Source: Toxonevra muliebris
Lineage: Eukaryota > Arthropoda > Insecta > Diptera > Pallopteridae
NCBI GenBank assembly: GCA_963691655.1
Contig: OY829326.1
Location: forward strand, 17,906,878 to 17,970,877
Direction of reading: 5' to 3'
DNA length: 64,000 nt
The notes under the pieces were generated by a model, which did not search any database, had not been told where the DNA came from, and worked only from the letters and a program-made list of their open reading frames with translations. Numbering within the stretch: position 1 is the first letter of the stretch; each line of letters starts with the position of its first letter. Made by a program: the position numbers and the translations under genes. Of the stretch, positions 10,511 to 22,518 are shown one piece after another.

Positions 10511-12345
10511 TTTTCTTTTATTTTTATTTATTTTATTTTATTTTATTTTTACAACATCCTAATACAGCAAGATTAAATATCTTATAATTTATAGTATTAG
10601 TCAAAGTGTCTTAAAATGAATAGAACAATTATATAATTGACAAAACAGAGTATTTTAAAAAAAAAAAAGTTTGACTTAATTTAAAATTATTAAGAAAAGT
10701 GTTTTAAATTATTAAGAAAAATGTTTTAAAAGACCAATTTTGAATTGCGATGCGTTGCTTATTATTTGTAAATGACTAGGAAGGGAGTTCCAAAGACGCA
10801 TAGTGTAAATAAAATATTGACGTTCAGATGTTAAGTTCGAGTGTTTAAATATAATTAAATTATTAGATCCCTGTGAGCGCGTAAAACAAAGTCTTTCATA
10901 TAAATAATTAGGCTCCTTAGTGAAAATAATCTTATGCAAAAAAATTAGATTTTTGTACTTTAGAAAATTGTTAAGGCTAATAGAGAAAATCTGTTTAGCA
11001 TAGCGCGAGACGTGATCTGTTCGTTTTAATCCATAGATGTACCTGGCAATGTTATTGTAAAGGACATTCAATTTTCTATTGCTCACAGCGTCACTATTAG
11101 CATATATTTCGCAACCGTACAACAAAGTTGGGACCAGATAAGTTTTCACAAGTAAAATTCGTATTTTCTTTGGAGTGAAATATTGTGTTATCCAAAGAGA
11201 ACGAAGCATTCCATATACTTTTCCTATTGTACTACAAATGTGAGTATTCCATGTAAGGGTTTTATTAAATATGATTCCAAGGTTTTTTGCTGAATCTACA
11301 TAGTCAATTTCAGTGCTATTCAATTTAACTTTTGGGATGTTAATGGTGTTTATCGGTTTCCTAGCAATTACTAGACATTTAGTTTTATTTGGGTTAAGGC
11401 ACAGACCATTTAATGACGCCCAATCCTGTATACGCTTCAAGTCTTCGTTTAGATGGTTAACGCAAGTATTAATTTCCTCCAGTTTGCAGGATGTGTATAA
11501 TTGCACATCATCTGCATATATGTGAGCCTTACAATTTTTCAAGAGTGGTAGATCATTCACGTACGTAACAAATAACAAAGGACCCAGAATGGAACCCTGT
11601 GGCACTCCCTTAGTAACGGGAAGAAGACTAGAAAGTTTGTTTTCAATGCATACTGCTTGGAATCTATCTGTGAGATAGGACTTGATTAAGTTGGTAGCTG
11701 TAGAGGAAAAGTTGAATAAATGTGAAAGTTTTGAACATAAAATTGTGTGATCCACGGTATCAAAAGCCTTAGAGTGGTCGAGAAGGGCAAGAAAAGTTAC
11801 CATTTTATTATCAATCTCTATACGGATATCTTCACATACATTGATGAGTGCGGTAACGCAACTTCTTTTTGAGCGAAAGCCTGATTGCCTATCTGTGATT
11901 AAAAAATTATCTAAAAGATATTTGTTCATTTGCTTATGCATTATGGATTCAAGAACTTTAGACAAAAATGGCAGGATAGCAATCGGACGGTATTCATTTG
12001 AAGATTTTGGAATGGGGATAATTTTAGAACGTTTCCAAGTTTGTGGAAAAATAAAGATGTCATTAAAACAGTGTTAAGAATGTGTGTTATATGTGGTAAT
12101 AGTTGAGGAAGTAATGATTTTAAGAACACCGGGTGTATTTTATCAAGACCTATAGCATTAGATTTTATAGTCAAGAAGGATTCGAGAACCTCAAATTGGG
12201 TAACACATGAAAAGCTAAATTCAGATTCCTTTTAATACAACTAAAAGTCAAAACCATATCTGAAGAAGTATTTGTCAATTTTGCAAATCGGAAAGTATTC
12301 ATCAGGGTTGCAATAATAATTACTTCTAGAAGTTTCTTTACAAAA
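10511..12345 (-). mobile_element. 5'-truncated non-LTR retrotransposon with TAAAA-type tail
   Basis: On the minus strand the element carries a reverse transcriptase (10712 to about 12340), a short 3' untranslated part and a terminal run of TAAAA/TAAATA units (10511-10552) that serves as its poly-A-like tail. The left boundary of the coding part near 12345 abuts a TTAA-flanked element. No endonuclease or first ORF is visible, so the copy is 5'-truncated, the usual outcome of target-primed insertion. Confidence 0.85.
10712..12340 (-). pseudogene. LINE reverse transcriptase with frameshifts
   Basis: A long open frame runs from about 12055 to 10712. In order it shows the finger motif YRPIAILPFLSKVLE, SGFRSKRSCVTAL, the first catalytic block LLDHSKAFDTVDH, GVPQGSILGPLL, the active-site YADDVQLY, and the thumb and connection region typical of LINEs, ending at a natural stop. 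The expected upstream part (SNAIGLDKIHPVFLKSLLP) is in another frame (about 12056-12174), separated by a single-base shift in a T-run near 12050. A further shift lies near 12230. The catalytic Asp residues are present. Clade could be CR1/L2 or Jockey-like; I cannot decide. It is inactive as it stands. Confidence 0.85.
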
Positions 12346-12359
12346 TTTATATTTATTAA

Positions 12360-12855
12360 CTCTTTCATTCCCAATGTTGCGTATATGCTATATTCATTTT
12401 TATGTGGCATAAATAAGGTGTTTAACAAATTTTACTATTAGTGCTGATTGTATTCGGTTCTGTTAGGTATTTTTTACATTTGCTGATTGCTTTGAAATTT
12501 TTTACTTAAGTCATCTTTCTTAATGTTTTGTCTTTGAAGTCCAGGAAAAACTATAAGTATAAAAATTTGTAGTAAAATCTTTTGCTCCATTTTTTACAAA
12601 TAATACATTTAATTATTACCAATCGGAAATTTTCTATATCAGATATGTTTATTAAAGATAAGAGAATATGAAAACCAAAAAATTGGAGGAATCGGATTAT
12701 CCAGTGGTTGTCTACACCTCCATAGCTACTTTTAATAAAGGGCAAATAAATCAATATAGAAGCATGAAATTTGGTGTCATAATATTAGAAGACCTAAGTA
12801 ACCATAGTTTCGAAACAAAAGTGTCTAGCCCCTTTAAAATTCGGGCGTCAAAGGG
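12360..12855. mobile_element. Putative piggyBac-like element with TTAA flanks
   Basis: TTAA occurs at 12356-12359 and 12856-12859. The tips are CTCTTTCATTCCC on the left and CCCTTTGACGCCC (reverse-complemented) on the right, matching at 9 of 13 positions. The roughly 496-bp body is non-coding. The match is weaker than for the other TTAA elements here, so this call is tentative. Confidence 0.45.
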
Positions 12856-13437
12856 TTAAAGAAAACAATTTTCTAGCGTCACTTTCTGTGCATTTTCATG
12901 CAGCGTTCACAGAAGTTTCTATGGAATTATAGATTTAAAGTCATAAGATATGAAACGTACATATTACTCCTGCACGTTGCTATTCATTAACTACTTACTT
13001 AATTATAGGTATTTAATAATATTTTTTAATAATATATATCAAATATTTACTCTGAAAATTAACATGTTTTCGTATTTCATGGTATTTATTTAACTGAGTT
13101 CTCATTTACTGTATCTGTGTTTCTTTTTCACTCTTTGAGCTAAGAAAATTTTGCTATTTACATTTAAAATTTATAGATAAAATTTAATTAGAAATAGATT
13201 TCCAAACTAAGTACGTATGTAGTTACGCGTAAATTATGGAAAAAAAAATTTATTTATTTATGAATGTATTAAAAATTATTAAAAAAACGTTTATTTCTGA
13301 ACATAGTTTTTTCGTTCATTTTATTTTTATGGCATTTGTTTAAATTTTATTATGTATATTGTAGATATACACTTGCAGGTTGGTATAATATGTATGTGAT
13401 TATATTTAAGTTAATAATCTTATCATTTGTAGAATTT

Positions 13438-13494
13438 TTCTTATTATTATTATACATATTATTATTATTATTATTATTATTGCTGGCTGGCTGG
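13438..13494. repeat. (TTA)n microsatellite
   Basis: TTA units with one interruption, followed by GCTGGCTGGCTGG. Confidence 0.85.
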
Positions 13495-13693
13495 TTGTAC
13501 TTGTGTAGATATTACTTAAAAAGATTAAAATATTTGCGATGTGTTAAGCGATAAGAAGTAGAAAAGTTTATATTGAATGTAATAAAATAAATTACTTATT
13601 TATTTCATTAAAGGTTTAATACATATAAAGAAAAAATGTTGTTAACTATATTTAACAAACAAAATTTTATTACTTTAAGTTAACAAGCACATG

Positions 13694-13716
13694 AAAAAAA
13701 AAAAAAAAAAAAAAAA
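13694..13716. repeat. A23 homopolymer
   Basis: Twenty-three A on the plus strand. It could be a retroposon tail, but nothing recognisable precedes it. Confidence 0.8.
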
Positions 13717-15396
13717 TTGCTGTGGTAGATTGTAAATTTTATATTATTTTTTAATAACAATTTGACGTGTATGACTTTTTTTTATTATTATTATTTTTGG
13801 TATGTGGCAAATGAACTAAATTACTTGATGTTATGAAATTAATTGATGGCCATTGTAAAATACAAAACAAATAAAGAAAAAAAAGAAAAGAGATTGTGAG
13901 TTAAATACATATTTCATAATTAATTTAATTCTATTGAGATTAGATGCCAAAGGTTTTTTTTAATTCAGCTTTTTACAATTTTATAGGAATTCGAATGCAC
14001 AGCCCCTAAACATTCAGAAAGTTGAATATTTTTTAATGCTTTATCATTTGAAAATTGTGCACTGCAGTGAAATTTTTTGTATTTACACATGCAGTTTGAG
14101 TTTGTTTGCATTAGAGGGGGAAAGGGTGAGAGCGTGCGGATTTTAAAAAGCCCTCAAAGGTAAAATGCAAACAACCCTCATTTTATTGTTACTGCAGATC
14201 TATGCGCAAATATAGCAGGACATTTTTGGATATCTCAGTTGGATGTATGCATATATGTTTGTATATGTAAATATGTATGAGTGTGTGTGTATTTAGGCTT
14301 AAAACGCGCTATGTGAATTTCTTGGTTTTTCTTTTCATATTATAACAAAATATTGCTGCTTCTATTGCTTTTTAGTTTCTTTCTCACCAAAATTGTGCAT
14401 TTCAGATAGTAAGTGTCTATTTTATAGCATGCTTTATGCTCATAAGAATGCAACGTATTACATTTCTAGAAGGTAAGAGAAAAACCAAGCTCTCTATATC
14501 AATAATAGCAGGTTAGTAAAATCCAAGTTCAGTCTACTGCAAAGTTGAAATGAATGACTCAAAAAAGTTTACAAGTTTGTAAGCAAATCGCTTAGTCAAC
14601 GTATATTACCAAATTTTTCTATTTTATCAGTACCACCACTGTCTGCAAAGTTCACTGTAGTTGCAAATATGCATCTCACTCCATCTACGAATAATATCAA
14701 TTATAACTAATAGGTATTTACTCCAAAAAATATATTTTTGAACTTTGCATTCCGATTACACCACAATAGAACGCTAACCAACAAACTCCCGTTTCCACTT
14801 CCCCCCTCATTCCATGCACCTTCACTCAACTACTACACCCTCTTCCCAAAAAAAAAAAAATAAAAAAAAAAAAAACCCAAAACAAAACAAAAACCGATCT
14901 AAAAGTCAAAGAACTCAAGAGGCTGCCTGGCATCATCTCATCATCCACACAACAACGCACAAAAATGTAAACAGAGAATATGAGCACATGAACAGCACAG
15001 CGAACGCTTTTCAGCAGCTGCTGCCAGCAGAATAGAGTAAAAACAACAACAACAGTAATAGCAACAGAGGCATCTCTCCTCCATCCTCCACTTTTATTTT
15101 GTTTTTATTATTATTTTTTTTGTTTTTTTTTGTTTTTGTGTCTCGTTGTTATCATGATGTGTTTCACCGCTACTGCTGCTGCTCTGAATGAAGAAAACAA
15201 CATGCAAGCAGAAGGTGGCGGCAAGCAACGTGCGTTTGTTGCTGCTTTTTTGTGAATGAATTCTTCTTCTTCTGCTGCTGCTTCTTCTTCTTCTTCCCTA
15301 CTCTGTTGTAGTATGAATCACACCATACAAAATGTGAGCGCGAAGAGTGTCAAATAATATTGTACACGAGTACATTCATACGTAGTAAAAGTAGCC

Positions 15397-15437
15397 GTAG
15401 TAGTAGTAGTAGTAGTAAGTAGTATAGTAGTAGTAGT
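15397..15437. repeat. (TAG)n microsatellite
   Basis: TAG units with one AAG/TAT interruption; read on the minus strand it gives the tyrosine-rich spurious frame there. Confidence 0.85.
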
Positions 15438-16860
15438 AGACAACGTAAAATGTAAGAAAAAGAGTATTAAGTAACAGGAGCACAGTAAAGTGCAAAAGCA
15501 TTTCGACTAAAATTCTACTACTTATATTGAATGTGAGTGAGTGAATATTGTTTCCCATTTTATTTTTCTATGCTTCTAGAGTATGAGTACAAATCTTCAA
15601 GCAGCAGAATTTGAAATTCGTAAGTTCGCAGAAGTAGCAAGAATGAAGCAAATGAGCTACGCATTTTCTTATTTCTTATGAATTTTCTTTGCTCGCAATC
15701 TTCAATTTTCCTTACTTCTATTTTATTGTATTTCAGTTGTGTGTTTGTGTATGTGACGGAAATGAGGATAGGAAGTGTGTGGTTGTGATTTTGGAGTGGG
15801 TGGTCTGGTCTGTTGGTGTTTTTAGGGTGGTGGAGGTCGTAAAGCTGCGCTCTGGTGATGTTGTTGGTGTTAATGTTGAGAAACTTTCTTTTGTTTTCTG
15901 TCCACACTATTTAAATGTTGTTCCTTTGTTAATACATACATATGCATGTATGAATGTATTTGTGTATTACAAGTGAATTGGTGTTCTTGTTGTTGTTGTT
16001 AAATGTTTTCTGGGTGTGTTTTCTTTGGTGTCTTCATCGTATCGTGTTGTTGGCGCCTTTATACATACACCAGTAATTTTTACTCAATTTCTTTTTCTTT
16101 TATGTCTGCTCATTACTTTTTTTTTTTCTTTATTTATTCTCCCTTATATTATAATTCGAATTTGTGTGTGTAGATTTTTCATTTATTTTCAATAAATTAA
16201 CAAAGAAATGTTAAATGAGAGTTGAGCTGAGCATAAGGATGAGAGATGTGTATAGGGTATTATAGCTATGCATGTTCTTTATCTTTTGATACTTATTTCA
16301 AAGAGCGGTAAAATTTTTGTTTGAGACACAGCCTAGACTGACGATATCGCACAAATTGAGCTCAACTATTTAACTTAAATAACCCAGAAATTGAGATAAT
16401 CTCTGATGATACGAAACTGGTTTTGAATATCTTTTTCTAGCTGAAAGCTCAGTCTCGTCTATAGCTCAAAAATAAGGTATACAAAAGTCTTAAAATCAAC
16501 GTCTAGAAGTTGCCTCCAGAAAAAAAAAATTATTGAATATCGCTGACTTAATTTTCTAAGGCCCTAACATAAAATTTTTCAATATCTAGTTTTTGATGGA
16601 TTATGATAAAGCGTGCCCGCTTTCGTCAGTGCCGAAAATTTTAGAGACCTGCACCGGAAACTTACGATCTTTTCTTTTAGTTTAGATTAAAAATCCTCGA
16701 AGCAGTACTCTAAATAACAAAATATTTTTTGCTTCTCCTGTAAAATTTGAAAATGCGCGTTAGGATCTTAGCAAATTAAGGCAGCGATATATAACTCAGA
16801 CTCCACCAAATATAAGATTTTTTAATATTGTTACATATAGAATTTGCATGGGAGAGAACT

Positions 16861-17592
16861 AAGGTTGCCAGATGTAAATCGGCCTTCATCTGGATATTGA
16901 GATAAAATATCGGAATTTTTCAGCTTTCACCTGGACATTGAAAAAAAAATTTTCCACACACAAAAAAAAAAACAATAAATATAAAAAATTGTATCTTTAT
17001 GTATATAATTATATACATATGTATGTACATTAAGCAGCCTCGATTCCACACACAAAGAAATCGGTCTTGCTGTACACCCCTGGAAATAAACCTCAATCTA
17101 TTTAATGATGATTCCCAAAATATTTAAGCTCTAGCGATTACCATCTGTGAGCTTGACCTCTTACTTCATTTTTCAATTTTCCTTTCTTTTTGTTAGTCTG
17201 CTCTTAGACTTGGAGACTAGTATCTTGAAACAGTCAAATCGCGTTGGAAAGAGGGGCGATATGAAAGGGGTATTCCCCCTTCTTACCTACATATTTGACA
17301 GTTTCAAGAGACTAGTCTCTACATTTAAGAGCAAACTTATTGAGTGAACAGCTGATAGTCAGTGAACACACTACTTAAACTTTAAGTCACGGAGCCGATG
17401 CATAAATATTTTCAGCGCCCGAGATTTTTGGTTTATTTTTAAATTGTTTAAAGTGTTTACTCAAATTTATCAGTAAAAATTTAATCCCCACAAATTTGAA
17501 AATTTTATCTGGTAAATTTTTGAAAGTCGGGACTCGACACAGGATTAAAAATCTAGACAACCAAAACGAGTCAAGACCATCTGGCAACTCTA
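16861..17592. mobile_element. DNA element with 9-bp target duplication (Mutator-like?)
   Basis: GAGAGAACT occurs exactly at 16852-16860 and again at 17593-17601. Between them, the ends read AAGGTTGCCAGATG on the left and, reverse-complemented, TAGAGTTGCCAGATGG on the right, sharing GTTGCCAGATG. A perfect 9-bp duplication suggests the Mutator/MULE group, but the TIR is short. The body has no transposase and contains a nested element at 17196-17336. Confidence 0.65.
17196..17336. mobile_element. Nested 141-bp MITE with TTA duplication
   Basis: Two arms of about 41 bp are inverted copies (GTCTGCTCTTA... and GTTTGCTCTTA... when reverse-complemented; both contain GAGACTAGT and TCTTGAAAC). TTA flanks both sides (17193-17195 and 17337-17339). 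A 3-bp TTA duplication fits the PIF/Harbinger superfamily. It lies within the 9-bp-TSD element and so inserted later. Confidence 0.65.
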
Positions 17593-17695
17593 GAGAGAAC
17601 TGTCTATAAAATTTGTTGCATTTTTTGCTAAACATTTCATAGCAGATCAAAAATGTTAAGAATGTTGAAAATCAAATGAAATTCGATCCGCCATT

Positions 17696-18200
17696 TTGAG
17701 CCAGCCATTTTGAATATTTTTTGAAATCTTTTATCAAATTTACATTCAGCGACTCAAGATAGGAGGAGAGATGAAAAATTATATCGAATTCGAAGCCAGC
17801 CATTTTGGAATCCATTATAAAATTCAGAATCGGCAGCTTCAAAATGAGAGGAGAGATGAAACGATGTACCAATGGCCATGCGTTGACAACTCGTACGTAG
17901 ATTTTCATCAGTTTAGGAAGAGACGACAAAAAAGTTATGAATGTTCATAAATAAAAAAATTGGTTTTTGAATAATTTTAAATAAAAAAATAAAAATGTTT
18001 CTGAAATTATTTTTTTTTTATTTAAATTTTTTTTATTCTGTTTTGGTCTTCTCCTCCAAAAGTGATGAAAAAATACTTACGAGAGGTCAATGTATGACCA
18101 TCGATACATAGAATTTCATAGGTTTGGGAACATTTATCACATTTTTAATCCACCATTCAAATTCTGACTCAGCGACTTCAAGTTCAGAGAAGCTTGAGCT
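17696..18200. repeat. Diverged tandem copies of a roughly 90-bp unit
   Basis: CCAGCCATTTTG recurs at about 17701 and 17799, and GGAGAGATGAAA at about 17764 and 17850. A more diverged third unit follows near 18130-18200 (ATTCTGACTCAGCGACTTCAAG). The units carry no gene and no clear TIR. Confidence 0.5.
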
Positions 18201-20770
18201 TGAGAATCTTTATAAGCTTGACTTGCAAAACAAGGTCTGGATACTTTCGGTTCCAGATCATACAGGAATAAAAGAAAAAAAGAAGACAGACGAATTAGCA
18301 AAAACAAAAGGAGGTCAGAAACCCCATTTGTAGAATTCTAGCCTTTTTTTAGTTACGAAATAATAAAAAAAAAAAAAAATAAATAAATCATACTGATATG
18401 ATCTACCAGAGATGGAGTAAACAAAAATTCTTTTAGGAATACATAAACTAAAAATATTTAATTACTATATGAAATTACCTAATAAAAAATATAGAGTTAT
18501 CACAGGTATTCTGAGACTGTACTACTGGTTGAATTATAACCTGACAAAACCACGTAGATTTTGTGAAGAGGATACCTAAACTTCAAACCACATTTTAGAA
18601 TAATGTTCAGCGCTTATGTAAAGCCGGAAAAGGTATTTGAGACACTACCAAATACCTGGTGGCATGTTGGAAATTCTCCATGTTTTTTTTTAAACAAAAA
18701 TTAACAAAAATCGCTTACTTAAAGTAGCAATAAATTACACTTATTTCTAACAGTGTTAACTCGAAATAATTTTTTCAGACTTCAGTGATTATCGAAACAT
18801 TTGTCATTTTTTTTTTTTGATCCCACATTGTGATTTAGCCTTAAAGACGTTATTTGAGTTTCCAGCTAACTAAAATAACACAATCAAGAAGGATATATTA
18901 AGCTTTTTAAATTCAAATATTGGGTATTGTTTCGAAAAATAGAAAATGTGTTACGTTTCAAATTGTAGGCTTCTTGGATTTAGTCTGAAACCACTCGCAA
19001 CTATATTTTCTTTTAAACATTAGTTACCGAATATTTTTTTATAATAAATTTAATTTAATAGTATATAGTAAGTTAATTTAATTTATAACTATAGTGACCA
19101 TAAGTATGGATTTTAAACAATTTATATACATAATTATTATCATTTTGCCCAACAATTTGTGTGCCTGAAAATCGCGTACTTTGTAGCCATACATATTTTT
19201 ATGATTTTATGATGTCTGAACGTGTGTTGCACTCTTGACCAACACTTGAAAGCTTGAATAAATATTTTAATTAATAAATTTATATTGTATTCGTATATTT
19301 TTTTTTTTTTACTTATTATGAATATATGTTTATTTTCTTTCATATTGAAAGTTGGAAAAATTCAACATTTGAATAAGATTCGACCATAAACTTAATGCAA
19401 TCAGTACAAACTATGCATAAAAACATGTCGTATTAAGTTAAGCAAACAAAAACGACTAAAACAGAAAAAAAAAACACTAATGCACAAAATAAAACCCAAC
19501 AACTTAAGTAAATTGTAAAATTGTTTAAGTTATTGAATTTAGAAATAGTTTTTTATATGCATTTGTGTATGAATTGCATACATTCATTTAAATTTGTATT
19601 CGCATTTGATGTTAGCATTCTCATTTATTATTTTTTAATTTATTTATTTATTTTTGTTTTTTATTCTTTTTTTCAATTAAATATATTTACATAAGAAAAC
19701 AAAATATCTACTATGTACATTGAATAGTATATAGTATTTGCAAAATTGCTACACTCTATAATGTGCGACACACTTTATTTCAAGTCCCTTACCCCTCACT
19801 CTAAGTCACCACATGCCCCTCTCTTTTCATTAGACTTAGACATGCATACATATATACATATTTACAAATGTGCATTAAGTGTCTCCTCATTTGTCTTCAA
19901 ATAATTTAACATTTAATGTTAATGACAAAATTGCATAATGATGTGCGTTTGTAAATGCAATTGTAGGTAGGTAAATATTTGTAAAGCAAAAATAAAAAAC
20001 GCATGATTATTTTATAATTTTGTTTTTCTATCTTTCTCAATTATCTAAATACAACCACATTAAAATTACCATTTTTTTTTTTTTTTTTGAGTTTTTATAT
20101 CTACTTTTCTATTAAAATATTATTTAAATGTAAAAAATTAAGTGGAAAAAAGTTAGTTCAATGTAAAACTATAGTGGAATAATGACAGTAATTTTAATAA
20201 TTTTTAAAAAGACGATAAGAATAAGTATTATTCTAATCGTAATGAAATTTTATATATGCATAAAATCTGTGAATGTTTCTACTGCTAATTGTAAACTACT
20301 TATATAAAAATTTTCTTACAATATCTTAGGGAATTTTAATTTCTTTTACAGTTTCTGGCTACAGCTCGCATAACCACTGTTCCAACTACTTATGAGCATA
20401 TTCCAAAAATCTTTGTCAGAAATCACTGCCCGAAATATTAAAATTATTGAAAATATTTCTTTACTGTGAAGCATTTAAATTATTTATGTAGGTAAACTTA
20501 TAAGAAAGGAATGAGATTGGAATAATCACTTTTAAAAAAAGTCCGACAATTTCAAAAATGAAGAACTGGAAAAATTTTACTTCCAGTTCCAATTATTTAT
20601 ATAAGAGAGTGGAAAGGAATTTCAATCCTTACTATTTACAAGGAAATTTTGCTCATTCTTTCGATCGAACATTATGGATTTATTTAAGAATTTTATCGAA
20701 AAGTAGGAAACTTAAGCACATATTTTGCAACATTTTCGATATAATAGCATTTAAATTTTTGAAACAATCA
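18201..20770. other. AT-rich non-coding stretch
   Basis: Only short AT-rich frames and homopolymer runs are present. I see no terminal repeats, coding homology or RNA gene. Probably bab2 intron. Confidence 0.45.
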
Positions 20771-20879
20771 AGGTATTCATAAGCTGTCGTATAGTGTCGT
20801 ATAGTTTTGTATGAAAAGCAAAAGAATTTATGACAAATGAGATGATACGACGGCGAATACGATATCTTATGAATACCCT
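20771..20879. mobile_element. Small hairpin-forming element
   Basis: AGGTATTCATAAG at the left and CTTATGAATACCCT at the right are inverted copies, continued by GTCGTAT and ATACGA pairs inside, so most of the 109 bp can fold back. No convincing target duplication is seen. It may be a very short MITE. Confidence 0.5.
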
Positions 20880-21472
20880 CATTAAACTTATATAAAATTT
20901 TATAGTAATGATCTTCTTTTCGGGTCTGATGGCAAAGCCATTGTAGTTTGGTGATGAGCATTACATTACAAAAAAAAATAAAATTAATTAATAAAATTTC
21001 GAAAAATTATCACGCTAATAAAATATGACCTTAATTAAAGCTCATATAGTAATGGTTTCAAATCATTAATTGAAAATATATGTTTTTCTTACATTAGATT
21101 ACATTTAAGTTTTTTAATTAATTGCATTTTATATTGACTCAGCCTGATAACTATTAATTAAAACCCAATAATAAAATTACAAATACAAATAATTCAAATA
21201 CTTCAGAACTAATTAAGAGTTGTTTTAAATACGCCTAAAGTAATTGTAATATTTATATTAATTTTTTACTGATTCAATGTGCCAAAAACTTAACTTTTTA
21301 ATCATACCGAATTTTATAGTTACTTTTTTTTACTATAAAAATATATTTTATATATTACAGGGAAAGGAAATCATTCAAGAGTTTCAATCATAGAAGACCA
21401 CAAATATTGTTAGAAATATATATAACGACATTTCAGACATTTATCGTTTACCGCCTATCAAATACTTTTAGA

Positions 21473-22194
21473 CAAAGCTTTGGAGCGGAGCTTGAGCAAG
21501 AAGCTGTGGAGCACACTGTTTTGATCGGAGCTAGAGCTGAAGCAATGAAAATTTAACCGCTCCGCTGCTCCGATTAGTAATTTTTCCAACTACTTATTAT
21601 TCGTTTACAATTCATTGTTTTTGAACTCTTCATTGTCATTTTTATTGAAGTAATGAAAATGGTAATTGAAATATTCCATTGCCAGTAATGGTTATGGCAA
21701 GAGAAGTCTTCATCGAAGTAGTTCAGTTCTTTACATATTTGTGGCAGTTAATAATTCTTAATTTTTTCAAAATGCGCCTTTGGAAATAAGGGGTGGTTCA
21801 CTATCTTAACTTATTGCCATGACAGCAGCCTTTATAGTTATTGTACGAATTAGTATCATATTTTTTTTGTATGGTAAATATGTCGAGTTTTGAGCCAAAA
21901 TGATTTTGCAGCAACATAACGCCTCGCCCCACTTATCTGTGTCAAAAGAAATGAGTCAAGTACCCAAAACTTACGATTTGTTCCTTAAATTGAAATTTCA
22001 GGAAACAGTTCTCTAAATTTTAATAAAAGATGGGAGTTGGGGCAAATTAAGCGATACATGCATATGATTTAAAAAATATATATATATATATTTATTAGGA
22101 AAATTATATGTAGTTGGACCTAGGAGCGGAGCCAGAGCTATACTTAAGAGAGTGGAGCGGAGCAACTCCAAAATTTGGCTGCTCCACAGCCCTG
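21473..22194. mobile_element. Non-autonomous hAT element with perfect 8-bp duplication
   Basis: CTTTTAGA flanks both sides exactly (21465-21472 and 22195-22202). The left tip is CAAAGCTTTGGAGCGGAGC and the right tip, reverse-complemented, is CAGGGCTGTGGAGCAGCC, giving about 11 of 14 matching terminal bases. Several GGAGCGGAGC words lie subterminally on both sides. An 8-bp duplication with CA-starting TIRs is the hAT signature. No transposase is present in the 722 bp. It lies about 320 bp from the bab2 splice donor, in the intron. Confidence 0.85.
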
Positions 22195-22512
22195 CTTTTA
22201 GAAAAAAAATTATAAACTCTAGAAACTCCACAAAGACTAAATGTTTTTAAGCTTTAAAATCTTTTTTGTATCATAAAAAAATATATATATGATTAAATTC
22301 CTACTTAAAGTATGCATAGAAACGCAATGACCATAATGATTCAATAAAACTTGACAATCAAATACTATGAAATCCAATTAAAGTTTTCTCAACTTTTCAT
22401 TTGTCGACTCTGCTTCTTCGGAAGCTTGCCGCCAACAACAATTTTTCTTAAATTTGGTTTATACAAGATAATAAATACCTATGTAAGAGAATAAGAAATG
22501 TGATGCTATCAA

Positions 22513-22518
22513 ACTTAC
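22513..22518 (-). promoter_or_regulatory. bab2 5' splice site (GTAAGT)
   Basis: Read on the minus strand, the exon ends ...AGAAAGG and the intron begins GTAAGT. The codon before the cut completes the last Arg of the conserved motif AEMIREEER, so the exon ends in phase 0. Beyond this point the frame continues for only about 20 codons of intron. Confidence 0.9.

Larger units (their letters stand above)
12860..16860. other. Non-coding stretch with simple repeats
   Basis: No gene is recognised. It holds a TTA tract (13438-13494) followed by CTGG units, an A23 run (13694-13716), poly-A patches near 14850, TTC/CTG patches near 15260-15300 and a TAG tract (15397-15437). The region 14800-15060 has CAACAA-rich untranslated-exon-like character but no frame worth calling. 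Confidence 0.45.
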
